DNA of 30,715 bases from Elusimicrobiota bacterium. GTDB lineage: Bacteria; Elusimicrobiota; UBA5214; JBBAAG01. The DNA lies in the NCBI GenBank assembly GCA_041658405.1, contig JBBAAG010000033.1:1-30715 (forward strand). Reading direction: 5' to 3'. Below the pieces are notes generated by a model that was not told where the DNA came from, searched no databases, and saw only the letters and a program-made list of their open reading frames with translations. A program made the translations under genes and the position numbers. Positions 18,232-25,941 of this stretch are shown in pieces; the stretch's first letter is position 1; each line of letters opens with the position of its first letter.

Positions 18232-18668
18232 TTTTTCACCTCATTTTTACGATAATTAATCTGTATCGCAGCGATCAATGTATTGATCGTACCCGCAAGC
18301 GACGATAGTTCATCTTTCTGACGTAATACAATTCGCTTACTAAAATCACTAGTCTCAATGATATCATTAATATCTTTCTCAATCCTGTACAGCGGCCCGG
18401 CAATACGGTGTGAGAAGTATAACGACAACCATATGACTAAACCCACAAATATTAAACCGATAACCACCAGCCATAGGTAAATACTCTTCACAGTATCCTT
18501 ATACGCAGAGGAAAATATGTCGGGTAGAATTGTCTGTACCATAAAAAACGCTGCAATCACGGACATAACAAGCATCACTAATAACGCAGCTGCTACCATC
18601 ATCGTATACTTCCATTGCAACTCCTTATTAACAAGTATCTTTTTACGTTTAAAAGGTTTTTCTGACAT
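18228..18668 (-). CDS. Stand-alone HAMP-domain membrane protein
   Basis: A 146-residue protein with a basic N-terminus, a transmembrane helix (about 20-44), a short external loop, a second helix (about 60-82), then a HAMP domain containing HRIAGPLYRIEKDI and ending with a coiled-coil-like segment. There is no histidine kinase, cyclase or chemoreceptor output domain, so it is a HAMP-only protein. I chose the ATG at 18666-18668 with a GGAGGT site 10 bp upstream. An in-frame TTG at 18672-18674 is too close to that site. It follows the TPR gene by 17 bp and overlaps the ceramidase-like gene by 4 bp. Function is unknown; it may sense or transmit a membrane signal through a partner. Confidence 0.83.
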   Translation of the reverse strand: MSEKPFKRKKILVNKELQWKYTMMVAAALLVMLVMSVIAAFFMVQTILPDIFSSAYKDTVKSIYLWLVVIGLIFVGLVIWLSLYFSHRIAGPLYRIEKDINDIIETSDFSKRIVLRQKDELSSLAGTINTLIAAIQINYRKNEVKK

Positions 18669-18685
18669 ACACAAAATTACCTCCG

Positions 18686-19615
18686 CTATTTTTGCCCTAA
18701 TAATAGGACATGATTTTTTGCTTCACCATCATATTCCGTACCATACAACACCTGCCACTGTTTCACAGCTTCCTTTTTATACTTCCCAAAACTTAATAAT
18801 GTTTTTGAGTCAAACACTTCGTATATCAATGCCAGGTTCCTCCGAACATCGTGCATCAGCGGTTTTTGTTCAAGACACGCGAGATACACATCAATAGCGA
18901 ACCCGTACATCCCTTTTGAAGTATACAACTTACCTAATTCCTTATAAAGTTTGGCATCACCCTTAAACTTAGCAATACCTTTTTTATAGGTAACCACCGC
19001 GTTATCCGTATCACCCACATAGATATACTCATTTGCAAGGATAAAATAGTCGTATGCCGTTTCAAGTTTTTTTGATAAAGTTTTAATCCTGTAATTAACC
19101 CATAACTGATACCACCGCTGCGCAACGTCATCCCCCAGCTCGGTTAACTGCTCCGCTGAAAGAATACTTATTGACTTATACTTATAATCCGCACTCGCTG
19201 CTCCTCCCATCTCCCATGATTCCGTAGAGGACTGCGCGGATTCTACAACATACTTCTGTACTACACAAAACAATATCCTTCCAAACGCAGAGACCAGGAT
19301 ATTTTCATTATCTGTATTTTCCGCTAACATTTGGATACGCTCAATTTCCGCTAACCATTCACCCGGAGATTGATACTTAGCATCAGGCCAGTCATCCGGC
19401 GGAGTAAGCATAGCAGTGTTTGTATTCTCGCGGTTAAGTTTTAGCATTGAAACCAACCCTATTGGCAGTTTAGCATACGATAACGCTGAACCCAGCACCT
19501 TTTGGTATTTACCTTCATCCTCACGAATTTCCGGTACAACTCTGGCAACATCCGCGGCATACACAGAAACCGTAAGAAAAACCAATGCTGTTACCGCCAA
19601 CCGTGTTCTATGCAT
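18686..19615 (-). CDS. Exported TPR-repeat protein
   Basis: A 309-residue protein with a signal peptide (about residues 1-20, cut near VYAADVA). Its first half has no recognisable domain. The second half carries tetratricopeptide-like helical repeats (about 165-275), with AYDYFILANEYIYVGDTDNAVVTYKKG and KLYKELGKLYTSKGMYGFAIDVYLACLE. TPR arrays mediate protein-protein contacts, here probably in the periplasm. It follows the MBL-fold gene by 56 bp, a gap that holds a TATAAT-like box at 19656-19661 without a convincing -35, so an internal promoter is possible but unproven. The specific partner is unknown. Confidence 0.8.
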   Translation of the reverse strand: MHRTRLAVTALVFLTVSVYAADVARVVPEIREDEGKYQKVLGSALSYAKLPIGLVSMLKLNRENTNTAMLTPPDDWPDAKYQSPGEWLAEIERIQMLAENTDNENILVSAFGRILFCVVQKYVVESAQSSTESWEMGGAASADYKYKSISILSAEQLTELGDDVAQRWYQLWVNYRIKTLSKKLETAYDYFILANEYIYVGDTDNAVVTYKKGIAKFKGDAKLYKELGKLYTSKGMYGFAIDVYLACLEQKPLMHDVRRNLALIYEVFDSKTLLSFGKYKKEAVKQWQVLYGTEYDGEAKNHVLLLGQK

Positions 19616-19671
19616 ACACCACTTACTCCCCCTTGCCTATACTATTTAAACCAATATTATACAAATAATCC

Positions 19672-20511
19672 TTAAATCTCAACAGTCATTCCGTCATACG
19701 CTACTATAACATCATGAGGCGCAAGCTGTGCCTCAAGTTCGTGATACATCATCCCGCCGTTATGACTGAAATGTGTTACTATATACCGGGTAGAACCTTC
19801 ACGCACAGTATTAAACTTTTTTAGTTCAGCTATCACTTCCAGGCCAGTATTTATCCCCAGATGCCCGCATGCTTTCATACCCATCTTTAGGTCAAGGTTC
19901 TGCATTGTGCAGTCCAGTATGACGAGGTCAAACTTTTGTTTTTTAAGGTATTCCCATGTTTCATCATTGTACCAACCGGTATCAAACGCAATCAATGTTA
20001 CCCGGTCTTTATACTTAAAAACATAATTCAGCGGGTCGGTAGTACCGTGTTTTGCAGCAATTGCTGTTACCTCAAGTTCGCCAGCGGTAAACGACTTAAA
20101 CGGCTGAAGCGTGTCCAATACAATATTAAGTTTCTCAAGAAGCGTATCGCTAAACACAGCTTTGATCTTGTTCATCACCTGAGCATTCCCGTGGATAACA
20201 AGTTTTTGTTGAGCATCATTAAGATGCGCAAACGGCGGTACACGGTAAGCAAGCTGTTCCACCTGGCAATGATCATTATGCGCGTGTGTAATAAATAAAT
20301 GTTGTATATCACCAAACGAGAAGTTGTACTTCATAGCGAAGTGAAACACATCCGGTGAAAAGTCCAGGAGATACTTATCCCCGATTTTTATCCCCGCGCG
20401 TGCACGCACATTTTTCCCACCGATTTTTCTGGCGGACTCACAGTGTTTACACTGGCAAAACAATGCCGGCCAACCTTCTGCCGCAGCGGTACCCATAAAA
20501 AGTAATTTCAT
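19672..20511 (-). CDS. PhnP-like metallo-beta-lactamase-fold hydrolase
   Basis: A 279-residue metal-dependent hydrolase of the MBL superfamily. The metal-binding motif HAHNDH is at residues 76-81. Near the N-terminus, GTAAAEGWPALFCQC with Cys19, Cys21 and Cys24 looks like the extra structural zinc site of PhnP-type phosphodiesterases. I chose the ATG at 20509-20511, which has an AAGGAT ribosome site and lies 10 bp after the GH20 stop. An open frame continues further upstream into the GH20 gene but is coincidental. PhnP cleaves cyclic phosphates; the substrate here is unknown. Immediate linkage to GH20 suggests a role in sugar-derivative breakdown. Confidence 0.85.
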   Translation of the reverse strand: MKLLFMGTAAAEGWPALFCQCKHCESARKIGGKNVRARAGIKIGDKYLLDFSPDVFHFAMKYNFSFGDIQHLFITHAHNDHCQVEQLAYRVPPFAHLNDAQQKLVIHGNAQVMNKIKAVFSDTLLEKLNIVLDTLQPFKSFTAGELEVTAIAAKHGTTDPLNYVFKYKDRVTLIAFDTGWYNDETWEYLKKQKFDLVILDCTMQNLDLKMGMKACGHLGINTGLEVIAELKKFNTVREGSTRYIVTHFSHNGGMMYHELEAQLAPHDVIVAYDGMTVEI

Positions 20512-20521
20512 ATTTCTATCC

Positions 20522-23359
20522 TTACTCCAACCCTGTAATCGCCAGTAATACCGGCATTGCCGGCGTATTAGCTGATGTAAACACAATTTCTTTAATAACC
20601 TTCTCAGGTTCAGGATTATTCCACGCATAGGAACGCAGGGTAATACGTTCCTCTCCCTTAGTTTTCCCTTCCCACGCAAGCATTGTATCATACCCCGCCA
20701 GGTCGGTTAACCATGTGTCAATATTAACCCCGTGGATCAACTTAACATTCTTAGCAGTCCCGTCTTCGTACCTGATATTATATTCCCCGATAACAGTTTT
20801 TTTCTTTACACCGTATATAAACGAGTGAAGAAAATATAATCTCACAGCTTTTTTCTGGACTGGGATAAACACTTTTTCCGGGAACTCACTGGCAACATCC
20901 TGCGCGTATAACGCCACAGCAGTCGCACCATTTTTTCCGGTATCAAGAATATAGTAGGTTATACCATCCCGCAGGCGTAACCGTCCTGTCGGTAACGATG
21001 ACATATCACGGAGATACCCTTCACCAATCCAGCCGAACCGTTGTTCAGTATCAACAAAACTTAAGTTACACAACCTAGAAATATCAACCGTAAACCCTTT
21101 TTTTGTTTCCTCCGGAAGTTTATCCTCACGCCATTGTTGTATCAACACTTCATCAACATTATACCCAAGATCCTTTAACGAATTATTTCTCCCAGCCCAC
21201 GCGAATTCTGCGGCTAAAATATAAGCTTCCACCTGGTCAAACGCACGCTGGACAATATCATTATTATTAAAATACCCAGCCCAGGTTGTATGCAGCAACC
21301 CCAGTATATTCCTATCCATCCCGTAATACACAAAATTCTGGATATTCCCCCAACTATACCATGTACAAGCAAGCACCTGGTATCCCTTTGATTTAAAAAA
21401 ATCTACGCTTTCAAACTTTTTCACAGAATCATAATGCCAATCCGCGATAATAACATTTTTCGGTATTCTTTTTATATAAGGACGGAAGTCAGGTTTTAAC
21501 AACACATCGCCCCACATAACAGGATGCTTCACACCTTTTGACTTAACATAATCAATTATCTTCAGAGTATCACGGAAATAGAGTTCGAGATTCCCGAGTT
21601 TTGTGCACTCCTTATGTGCCGGGTTCGGGAAATCACCCCGCATATTATGTTCATCATGCCCAATATGGAAATGTTCAGGATTACCAAACAACTCAATTGC
21701 TTCATCAATCATCCCGAATGCCCATTCATAACTCTTCGGGTTCATCGGGCAGTAAGCGTAAGGCGAATTTGGATCCTCACAGAATTCCATATTCTTCTTA
21801 TCCTTACGGAAGACGTACTCCAGATGCCCTAAGGTTTGTACTAACGGCGTAACCGTAATAAAATGCTTATTCGCATACGAGATAAGTTTTTTAATATCCT
21901 CTTTACTAGCCGACTGCGGGTCAGCGAGGGTAGGACATGAGTCCCACTTAATCCCTTGTTCACACTCAAATGTAAGATTATTAATTTTGTACAGTGCGAA
22001 CAATTTATCAATCATCTTACCGTGGGTAACCAACGAATGTTTATCCACAAGAACATGTATCCCGCGGTAAGGCATTGCGGGGTAGTCGGTGATTAAAACC
22101 CCTGGAATCTTTTTTGTGCGGTTAACCAATTGTTTTAACGACTGCACACCGTAATACGTCCCGCGTTTATCCATCCCAAGCACAAAAACATTACCCGGTG
22201 ACACCTTAAGAAGATACCCTTCCGGTTTCAAAACTTTTTTGTTGAACACAATACCGTTTTTCTTGGCTAACCCGTTAACTATTTTATCAGCACCAGGTTC
22301 ACCCAACACTATTGCGTTAGTACCAGCCCCGTTGTAGCCTAAGTCCTTATAAGTAACAACCTTTAGGTCATACCCTGTGACACTCTTAACCTCCTCTACG
22401 AGTTCCGCAGCACCGTACTTATCTTCGGGTTGAAACCCATCCTTTATGGCAATAACTGTCTCCGGGGTAAGACTAAACTTCCCCTCTGCAAAAACCATAC
22501 TCACAGGTTTTGGAATAATAACGACCTCAGTCGACGCTATAGGCGGAGTATACGCATCCGGCATATCTGTGGTTATAATACCGTCACCCGTACCGGCTTG
22601 CGGTACTTCAACGGGTTTTATAAACACCGGCTTCCCCGCACAGTTTGAGTTCACCAGTTTATCTAACCCCATAAGTTTACCGTAACGTTCAGCATTATGG
22701 AATGACCCGTAGGTAGGAGACCAACTACTGATTTCCTTACTTGGCAGTTCTTCACGCCCAAAATTTATCCGCCAATACGGTATTGGCTGCGCGCGTACTT
22801 TCATTGACTCCAACGGTATCTTCATTTCTACAGTCCAATAATCTTTACCAATATACGCCTTCGCATCCCAGGTAAGGCCATGCAACGACCCTTCCCGTGC
22901 AACGTTACCATACCTCGCGAATTTCGTTCCCTTCGCATTCACCGCAAAATGGTAGTAGTTACGGTCTGACACAAAAAATGATGGGCAAAGAAATACTTCT
23001 ACGCAGTCATCATAGAAGACCGTACCGTTTTCTTCCGTTGTTTTGGCGATAAGCTTATCCATCTGTGATTCCATACATTTAAACGCGATATAAATATTTT
23101 TTTCGTCATACATAAAATACGCACAAGTTTTTTCTTTCACCGTTAAGCCGGTTTTGTACTCCACAAAATCCGTAGTCCTTGATGCGGAAGGCCATTCTTC
23201 ATCTTTCACCACACCATCAATCAACGGCACTGTGCTTGTGTGACAAGCATTTAGTTCAGGTAACGGCAATTCCTCTGCTTTAACGGTACTATAATTCATA
23301 AATACTCCTATACACAAAAAAATAACTGTTTTTATTAAGTTAACACCGTATTTTACCAT
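20522..23359 (-). CDS. Exported CBM9-like / GH20 beta-N-acetylhexosaminidase-type protein
   Basis: A 945-residue exported protein. The signal peptide spans about 1-28. A CBM9/DOMON-like carbohydrate-binding domain (about 38-235) has DGVVKDEEWPSA, YDDCVEVFL and WTVEMKIPLESM. A GH20b-like domain follows (about 280-425), then the GH20 TIM barrel from about 430 with YRGIHVLVDKHSL. The catalytic Asp-Glu pair is Asp569-Glu570 in HFHIGHDEHNM, where the family usually has GGDE. GH20 enzymes release terminal GlcNAc/GalNAc by substrate-assisted catalysis. The last 170 residues are unassigned. The ATG at 23357-23359 follows a clear promoter. It is the first gene of its unit. The exact substrate is unknown. 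Confidence 0.88.
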   Translation of the reverse strand: MVKYGVNLIKTVIFLCIGVFMNYSTVKAEELPLPELNACHTSTVPLIDGVVKDEEWPSASRTTDFVEYKTGLTVKEKTCAYFMYDEKNIYIAFKCMESQMDKLIAKTTEENGTVFYDDCVEVFLCPSFFVSDRNYYHFAVNAKGTKFARYGNVAREGSLHGLTWDAKAYIGKDYWTVEMKIPLESMKVRAQPIPYWRINFGREELPSKEISSWSPTYGSFHNAERYGKLMGLDKLVNSNCAGKPVFIKPVEVPQAGTGDGIITTDMPDAYTPPIASTEVVIIPKPVSMVFAEGKFSLTPETVIAIKDGFQPEDKYGAAELVEEVKSVTGYDLKVVTYKDLGYNGAGTNAIVLGEPGADKIVNGLAKKNGIVFNKKVLKPEGYLLKVSPGNVFVLGMDKRGTYYGVQSLKQLVNRTKKIPGVLITDYPAMPYRGIHVLVDKHSLVTHGKMIDKLFALYKINNLTFECEQGIKWDSCPTLADPQSASKEDIKKLISYANKHFITVTPLVQTLGHLEYVFRKDKKNMEFCEDPNSPYAYCPMNPKSYEWAFGMIDEAIELFGNPEHFHIGHDEHNMRGDFPNPAHKECTKLGNLELYFRDTLKIIDYVKSKGVKHPVMWGDVLLKPDFRPYIKRIPKNVIIADWHYDSVKKFESVDFFKSKGYQVLACTWYSWGNIQNFVYYGMDRNILGLLHTTWAGYFNNNDIVQRAFDQVEAYILAAEFAWAGRNNSLKDLGYNVDEVLIQQWREDKLPEETKKGFTVDISRLCNLSFVDTEQRFGWIGEGYLRDMSSLPTGRLRLRDGITYYILDTGKNGATAVALYAQDVASEFPEKVFIPVQKKAVRLYFLHSFIYGVKKKTVIGEYNIRYEDGTAKNVKLIHGVNIDTWLTDLAGYDTMLAWEGKTKGEERITLRSYAWNNPEPEKVIKEIVFTSANTPAMPVLLAITGLE

Positions 23360-23418
23360 CTTAATTCCAATCCCTTCTTTTTAGAACAATGCCGTAAATT
23401 AAGCTATTACATTTTTTT

Positions 23419-23448
23419 ATTATAACACACTACTTGCAGTATTGGCAA
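23419..23448 (-). promoter_or_regulatory. Sigma70-type promoter upstream of the GH20 unit
   Basis: On the minus strand, a TTGCCA -35 box (23443-23448) and a consensus TATAAT -10 box (23419-23424) are 18 bp apart. The GH20 ATG lies about 60 bp downstream with an AAGAAGGGA ribosome site. This marks the start of the five-gene unit ending at the ceramidase-like gene. Confidence 0.75.
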
Positions 23449-23468
23449 TCTGTAGACAAGCACAATTT

Positions 23469-24572
23469 TTATTTCGCGGGATTCACTAGTTTAACGAGCC
23501 TCAACCCTTTATTCTTAAACCAATATACGAAATATGGCATACCTTTACGGTCTATAGACATTGAATAATCTATAATAGTTGAGTCACCTGATGAACTAAA
23601 ATTGTAATCACTTTTATTCCATTTCGTATCAGACTTGCTCTTTTCACAATATACCAAACAATTATGAATGTAGTTACAATAACCAGCGTATAACTTCCCA
23701 GCAGAGTCCGTATAGGAAAGTGTTTTAATGTAATAACTAAGGTTGTAAATAATATCTAAACTTTCGATAGTTTCAACCCGCCACTGTTTTTCACCTGATT
23801 TACGTACCGCATATCTGAAGTCAATTTTCCCAAATAAATCAATATAGAAAATGTACAAATCGTTTTGTTTATTAAAAAACATATTGCCATAAGAAATCCG
23901 TGAACCAAGTTTATTAAGCATCTCTATTTCCCACTGTTTATTATCCCAAAAAGCGTATTTTAAAACTTGTGACACAGCATCAGAATATACTATATGCGGA
24001 CATCCTGAACTATCTAAACACAAATTGTTTGTTGAGCCTACATTAGGACCGTTATCAACAGTAGTTATCTGCCACTTAGAACCTGTCTTATGCGCGCATT
24101 TCAATGCAGTATTAGTTTCATCATAATATCCTATCCACGGAAGCCCTGCGTTATCTAGTTTTAATGATGGTGCCGATCCCACATCGTCCTTGCTATCAAC
24201 AATTTCAGTATACCACGTTTCACCATTATAATATGCATACCTTAAATCCTTGTTTATCGCGTCATAATATGCAATATGCGGGTATCCGTATTTATCCAAA
24301 TCTATTGACGTAAAATTCGAAACAACCGTAGTAGTATCTACCACCGTTATCTTCCATGTTTTACCAAGTCTACAGCTATACGCCAATCCGCCGGTGTCTG
24401 TGTTAATATAGCTCACACGCGGGTTTCCCATAAAGTCAATTATCAGGCTACAGCCTGCACCGTCATCAGGATTATTCGTACCAACAATTTCTTCAACCCA
24501 TTTTGCATAAACATTTGTAGTAGTGAAACTTGTAATACAAATAATTATGAATATTAGCCATTTTTTTGCCAT
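23469..24572 (-). CDS. Exported repeat protein, probable beta-propeller
   Basis: A 367-residue exported protein. The signal peptide (about 1-23, ending near NVYA) directly follows the start. The body is a series of about 45-55 residue repeats, each with a pattern like LDKYGYPHIAYYDAINKDLRYA then a GxxWxxxxVD segment. This is typical of secreted WD/sialidase-like beta-propellers annotated only as hypothetical. I chose the ATG at 24570-24572 with an AGGAGAT site 9 bp upstream. An in-frame ATG at 24606-24608 overlaps the predicted -10 box and has no ribosome site. No catalytic residues are recognised. It stands alone between its own promoter and the GH20 promoter. Confidence 0.78.
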   Translation of the reverse strand: MAKKWLIFIIICITSFTTTNVYAKWVEEIVGTNNPDDGAGCSLIIDFMGNPRVSYINTDTGGLAYSCRLGKTWKITVVDTTTVVSNFTSIDLDKYGYPHIAYYDAINKDLRYAYYNGETWYTEIVDSKDDVGSAPSLKLDNAGLPWIGYYDETNTALKCAHKTGSKWQITTVDNGPNVGSTNNLCLDSSGCPHIVYSDAVSQVLKYAFWDNKQWEIEMLNKLGSRISYGNMFFNKQNDLYIFYIDLFGKIDFRYAVRKSGEKQWRVETIESLDIIYNLSYYIKTLSYTDSAGKLYAGYCNYIHNCLVYCEKSKSDTKWNKSDYNFSSSGDSTIIDYSMSIDRKGMPYFVYWFKNKGLRLVKLVNPAK

Positions 24573-24599
24573 ACAGCTTTTATCTCCTAAGATTATGCA

Positions 24600-24628
24600 A
24601 TTATACATAAATAAATAATATTTTTAAA
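24600..24628 (-). promoter_or_regulatory. Probable sigma70 promoter of the repeat-protein gene
   Basis: On the minus strand, a TATAAT -10 box (24600-24605) lies 17 bp after a weak TTTAAA -35 (24623-24628). It is 28 bp ahead of the chosen ATG. The -35 matches only four of six consensus bases. Confidence 0.5.
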
Positions 24629-24644
24629 CGACATTTATACAACT

Positions 24645-24786
24645 TGTAAATTAACCCCGAGTTTGACCCACTTGTAACATTGAATATTAACCTGGATTTA
24701 TTGCTAATATCCCGTCGCTAGTGGTTTACATATCTCCGGGTTAATTTTCAATATCAAGACGGGTTAATCTTCGAGGTTATTTTGCA
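24645..24786. mobile_element. MITE-like element, copy 1 (142 bp, TG...CA ends)
   Basis: A 142-bp non-coding element that starts TGTAAATTAAC and ends GTTATTTTGCA. Its two ends are imperfect inverted repeats of about 50 bp. Each end contains two tandem units of about 20-24 bp with the pattern TAAC-n-TGA-n-TTRACC. The same element occurs again, in the same orientation, at 25018-25161. Ends of the form TG...CA with multiple internal repeats resemble termini of IS21-type insertion sequences whose transposase genes have been lost, but this family assignment is inference. No target-site duplication is apparent. It truncates the toxin fragment at its right edge. Confidence 0.7.
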
Positions 24787-24875
24787 ATACACCAATAAAG
24801 CTTTTTTCGTACCTCAACTGGGAACTTCTTGATATGTTTCTCTATAGAAAGCGGGATAACGACTTCTTTAATCAT
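24777..24875 (-). pseudogene. RelE/HigB-like toxin, N-terminal fragment
   Basis: A 32-codon fragment starting at the ATG 24873-24875 and overlapping the preceding antitoxin fragment (ATGATTAA). The residues KHIKKFPVEVRKKLYWCI resemble the first helix of RelE/HigB-family ribonuclease toxins, which are normally 85-120 residues. The homologous-looking part stops where the MITE-like copy 1 begins (24786), and the element supplies the stop. Toxin function is therefore lost. The family call rests on a short stretch and is moderately confident. Confidence 0.5.
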
Positions 24876-25017
24876 TTTTAATCGCTTTTGCTAATGCTTT
24901 ACCGTTTCGGTAACTTTTAATATGTCCCTTTTTAATTTCAGATTCGGATTTAGCCGCCATCTTCTGCCATTTGCGGGTAAAAAAGTATTGTTGGTCTTTA
25001 CGTTTAACCTCTATCGG
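24868..25017 (-). pseudogene. AbrB/MazE-type antitoxin, C-terminal fragment
   Basis: A 49-codon open fragment with stop at 24868-24870. The residues YFFTRKWQKMAAKSESEIKK and the following SYRNGKALAKAIKND match in layout the tail of the intact antitoxin at 25584-25871 (FWSKEWQESERDAEKAI ... AKDAIKALKK). The upstream part, including the DNA-binding domain, is missing because MITE-like copy 2 starts at 25018. It overlaps the toxin fragment in the same way as the intact pair downstream, so this is a decayed second toxin-antitoxin module. Confidence 0.55.
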
Positions 25018-25161
25018 TGAGTTTTAACATTGAAAAGTGACCCACTTCTAACATCGAAAAATGACCCAGTCCTCCCTTTTAATTTACTGACGATTGTATT
25101 ATACATCCCTCCGGGTCAATATTCAAGGTTAAGATGGGTCATTTATCGAAGTTATTTTACA
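25018..25161. mobile_element. MITE-like element, copy 2 (144 bp, TG...CA ends)
   Basis: The second copy of the element at 24645-24786, in the same orientation and nearly the same length. It begins TGAGTTTTAAC and ends GTTATTTTACA. The left arm has two tandem units, TAACATTGAAAAGTGACCCA (25025-25044) and TAACATCGAAAAATGACCCA (25049-25068). The right arm carries two related units in reverse. A centre of about 40 bp is non-coding. It truncates the antitoxin fragment at its left edge. No transposase is present in the window, so any mobility would need one in trans. Confidence 0.7.
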
Positions 25162-25253
25162 GTCTGGCGGAAAGGGTTTGTCTTGTTTTGTAGAGTTTTC
25201 AGAAGATCGTCGCTAATACGGCTTCTTTATTTGCGCTACAATCGATTGTTTTC

Positions 25254-25308
25254 ACCCGGGTAAGGGGTTTGTATCCCCTGTTTGAGTCTTGTCCCGGTTA
25301 CATCGGGA
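25254..25308. other. Cluster of short palindromes after the intact toxin gene
   Basis: In the 168-bp gap between copy 2 and the toxin stop there is no gene. Three palindromes are visible: ACCCGGGT (25254-25261), AGGGG-7-CCCCT (25263-25279) and TCCCG-7-CGGGA (25292-25308). None is followed by a T-run on either strand, so they are not standard terminators. They may still limit read-through or be remnants of another element. Confidence 0.35.
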
Positions 25309-25329
25309 AATGTGCAATTTTACCCAATA

Positions 25330-25587
25330 TTACGGATGGTTCAAGATGTTGTGCATGCCAATCCTGCGGAAACAAAGTGTGTCGTCTATGATCTCAAACG
25401 TAAACCGGTAGTTCATCGTTACGCTGCCTTCCCATATACGGTCCGTGCCCTGTATTTTTTTTGTGCGTAAAGACGGGTGGTGGAAGTTCGTTAACAATAA
25501 CGATAGTTGTTTGTCAAACAGTTTTTGTATCTGCGCTGGTAAACGGTTGTAGTCTTTGACAAACGGTTTGGTAAAAGTTGTTTTCAC
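25330..25587 (-). CDS. RelE-superfamily type II toxin
   Basis: An 85-residue protein of RelE/YafQ-like layout: N-terminal helices with FVKDYNRLPAQIQKLFDKQL, a LRTKKIQGTDRIWEGSV segment, then the beta-strand core YRFTFEIIDDTLCFRRIG ending in an N-terminal-histidine-like MHNIL tail. RelE toxins are ribosome-dependent or free mRNA endonucleases neutralised by the cognate antitoxin. The start is a GTG at 25585-25587 that overlaps the antitoxin stop (GTGA), typical of tightly coupled pairs. The gene appears intact. The subfamily (RelE, YoeB or YafQ) cannot be settled by eye. Confidence 0.82.
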   Translation of the reverse strand: MKTTFTKPFVKDYNRLPAQIQKLFDKQLSLLLTNFHHPSLRTKKIQGTDRIWEGSVTMNYRFTFEIIDDTLCFRRIGMHNILNHP

Positions 25588-25871
25588 TGTTTGTTTTTCT
25601 TCAACGCTTTAATTGCGTCTTTCGCGGTGGTAAACGGGCCGATCACTTCTTTATTAGTAATAGCTTTCTCTGCGTCCCTTTCGCTTTCCTGCCATTCTTT
25701 GCTCCAGAACCATGATTGGGATGGATCAATTGTTTTTAACGGTTTTATTATTATCTCACCGTTCTCGGAGATTGAGATGTCTACCGGGTCGCCTACTTCT
25801 ACGTGTACTTTCTTCCGGATGTCTTCCGGTATGGTCACCTGGTGGTGTGTGCGTACTAATGCGCGGCTCAT
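25584..25871 (-). CDS. AbrB/MazE/SpoVT-type antitoxin
   Basis: A 95-residue antitoxin. Residues 1-48 form a swapped-hairpin AbrB DNA-binding domain (HHQVTIPEDIRKKVHVEVGDPVDI). The C-terminal half, with FWSKEWQESERDAEK and AKDAIKALKK, is the toxin-binding tail. It lies upstream of and overlaps the toxin, the usual order. The ATG at 25869-25871 has an AAAGGAG ribosome site. The gene has its own promoter with an overlapping inverted repeat, consistent with autoregulation by the complex. Its tail resembles the decayed antitoxin fragment at 24868-25017. Confidence 0.85.
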   Translation of the reverse strand: MSRALVRTHHQVTIPEDIRKKVHVEVGDPVDISISENGEIIIKPLKTIDPSQSWFWSKEWQESERDAEKAITNKEVIGPFTTAKDAIKALKKNKQ

Positions 25872-25912
25872 ATATTACCGCTCCTTTCTTAATTTCGTAC
25901 TGTCTTAATATA

Positions 25913-25941
25913 AGAATATCTTAAATCACATATTTTGTCAA
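25913..25941 (-). promoter_or_regulatory. Promoter and possible operator of the toxin-antitoxin pair
   Basis: On the minus strand, a perfect TTGACA -35 (25936-25941) and TATTCT -10 (25913-25918) are 17 bp apart. An inverted repeat AAGA-TAT-TCTT overlaps the -10 region, and TTAAGA occurs twice around it. This is a plausible binding site for the AbrB-type antitoxin. Confidence 0.65.

Noticed and set aside
19640..19690. TATAAT-like box between the MBL-fold gene and the TPR gene
   Set aside because: The best -35 (TTGAGA) is only 15 bp away, so evidence is too weak for a promoter call.
20512..20691. N-terminal extension of the MBL-fold protein inside the GH20 gene
   Set aside because: The extension is basic, without family similarity, and a good ribosome site with ATG at 20509-20511 fits the family start.
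24645..25161. CRISPR-like repeat array
   Set aside because: The repeats are two copies of one inverted-end element with a gene remnant between them, not short regular direct repeats with spacers.
25263..25308. Two hairpins as a transcription terminator for the toxin gene
   Set aside because: Neither hairpin is followed by a T-run on the minus strand, so I list them only as palindromes.
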